DNA of 7,052 nt from Flavobacteriales bacterium (GTDB lineage: Bacteria; Bacteroidota; Bacteroidia; Flavobacteriales_D; Sanyastnellaceae): NCBI GenBank assembly GCA_027488055.1, contig JAIYCK010000293.1, positions 1 through 7,052 of the forward strand. The letters are read 5' to 3'. How positions within the stretch are numbered: position 1 is the first letter of the stretch; each line of letters starts with the position of its first letter. The notes beneath the pieces were generated by a model. That model was not told the origin of the DNA and searched no databases. It saw only the letters and a list, made by a program, of their open reading frames with translations. The translations under genes and the position numbers were made by a program. Below are positions 6,825-7,052 of the stretch, one piece after another.

Positions 6825-7052
6825 TGGAACGAATCATCATGAACATCAAGGACAAGCTTGTGATGCCTACAGGCGACGCAGTCATTTTGCGCCTAGCTCA
6901 GTTCTTAAGCATTCTGTTTCATCCGCTATGGATGCCGCTGGTGATCTACCTCTCCGTGCGTGTGATCGACCCCTACTACATTGCCCCCACTGAGGCAGAT
7001 ATGTTCGTTTTCCTCTTACTGGGGATCAACATTGTGGCTCCCGCATTGAGTA
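6824..7052 (+). CDS. Integral membrane protein, N-terminal part (runs off the window)
   Basis: An open frame begins at ATG 6824-6826, which shares its A with the TAA stop of rpoN, and stays open to the window end (76 codons). A second in-frame ATG at 6839 is a possible alternative start. The visible part has a hydrophobic segment at about residues 24-47, containing FHPLWMPL, and a second one starting near 59 (MFVFLLLGINIVAPAL), so it is a membrane protein with at least two spans. I do not recognise the family with certainty; conserved unnamed membrane proteins with an FHPLxMP-like first helix occur in Bacteroidota, some labelled PAP2-like. The stop/start overlap argues for translational coupling with rpoN. 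No catalytic motif is visible in this fragment. Confidence 0.75.
   Translation, partial: MERIIMNIKDKLVMPTGDAVILRLAQFLSILFHPLWMPLVIYLSVRVIDPYYIAPTEADMFVFLLLGINIVAPALS

Overview
The window looks like chromosomal DNA of a member of the Bacteroidota, probably near the Flavobacteriales. Evidence: a very large secreted protein ending in a CHU_C / type IX secretion (T9SS) type B sorting domain, a choice-of-anchor L domain at its other end, Bacteroidota-style promoter elements (TTTG ... TAnnTTTG), and almost no Shine-Dalgarno sequences. The genus cannot be fixed from the sequence.

Layout. Bases 1-120 hold no gene that I can see; they carry a strong 57-base palindrome (36-92) and the intrinsic terminator (91-116) of a minus-strand tRNA-Ala(GGC) gene (135-208), which has its own promoter (227-256). 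After a 261-base spacer, a 1070-residue exported protein gene (470-3682, plus) fills half the window. It has a signal peptide, choice-of-anchor L domain, Calx-beta-like domain, six regularly spaced cysteine-paired Ig/PKD-like repeats, a canonical PKD domain and the T9SS type B C-terminus. It ends tail-to-tail with dihydrolipoyl dehydrogenase (3820-5208, minus), with one intrinsic terminator for each direction between them. A 149-base divergent promoter region separates lpdA from rpoN (sigma-54; 5358-6824, plus). The stop codon of rpoN overlaps by one base the start of a membrane protein gene that runs off the window end.

How the genes relate. The tRNA, the T9SS cargo and lpdA each look like independent transcription units. 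rpoN and the downstream membrane protein form a probable translationally coupled operon. No secretion machinery, pyruvate/2-oxoglutarate dehydrogenase genes or sigma-54 activator lies in the window, so partners must be elsewhere. All functions are assignable to known families except the partial membrane protein. I see no CRISPR, phage, transposase or obvious new defence system. The most unusual items are the palindrome beside the tRNA gene, the architecture and Trp-rich repeat of the giant protein, and the near-leaderless rpoN promoter candidate.
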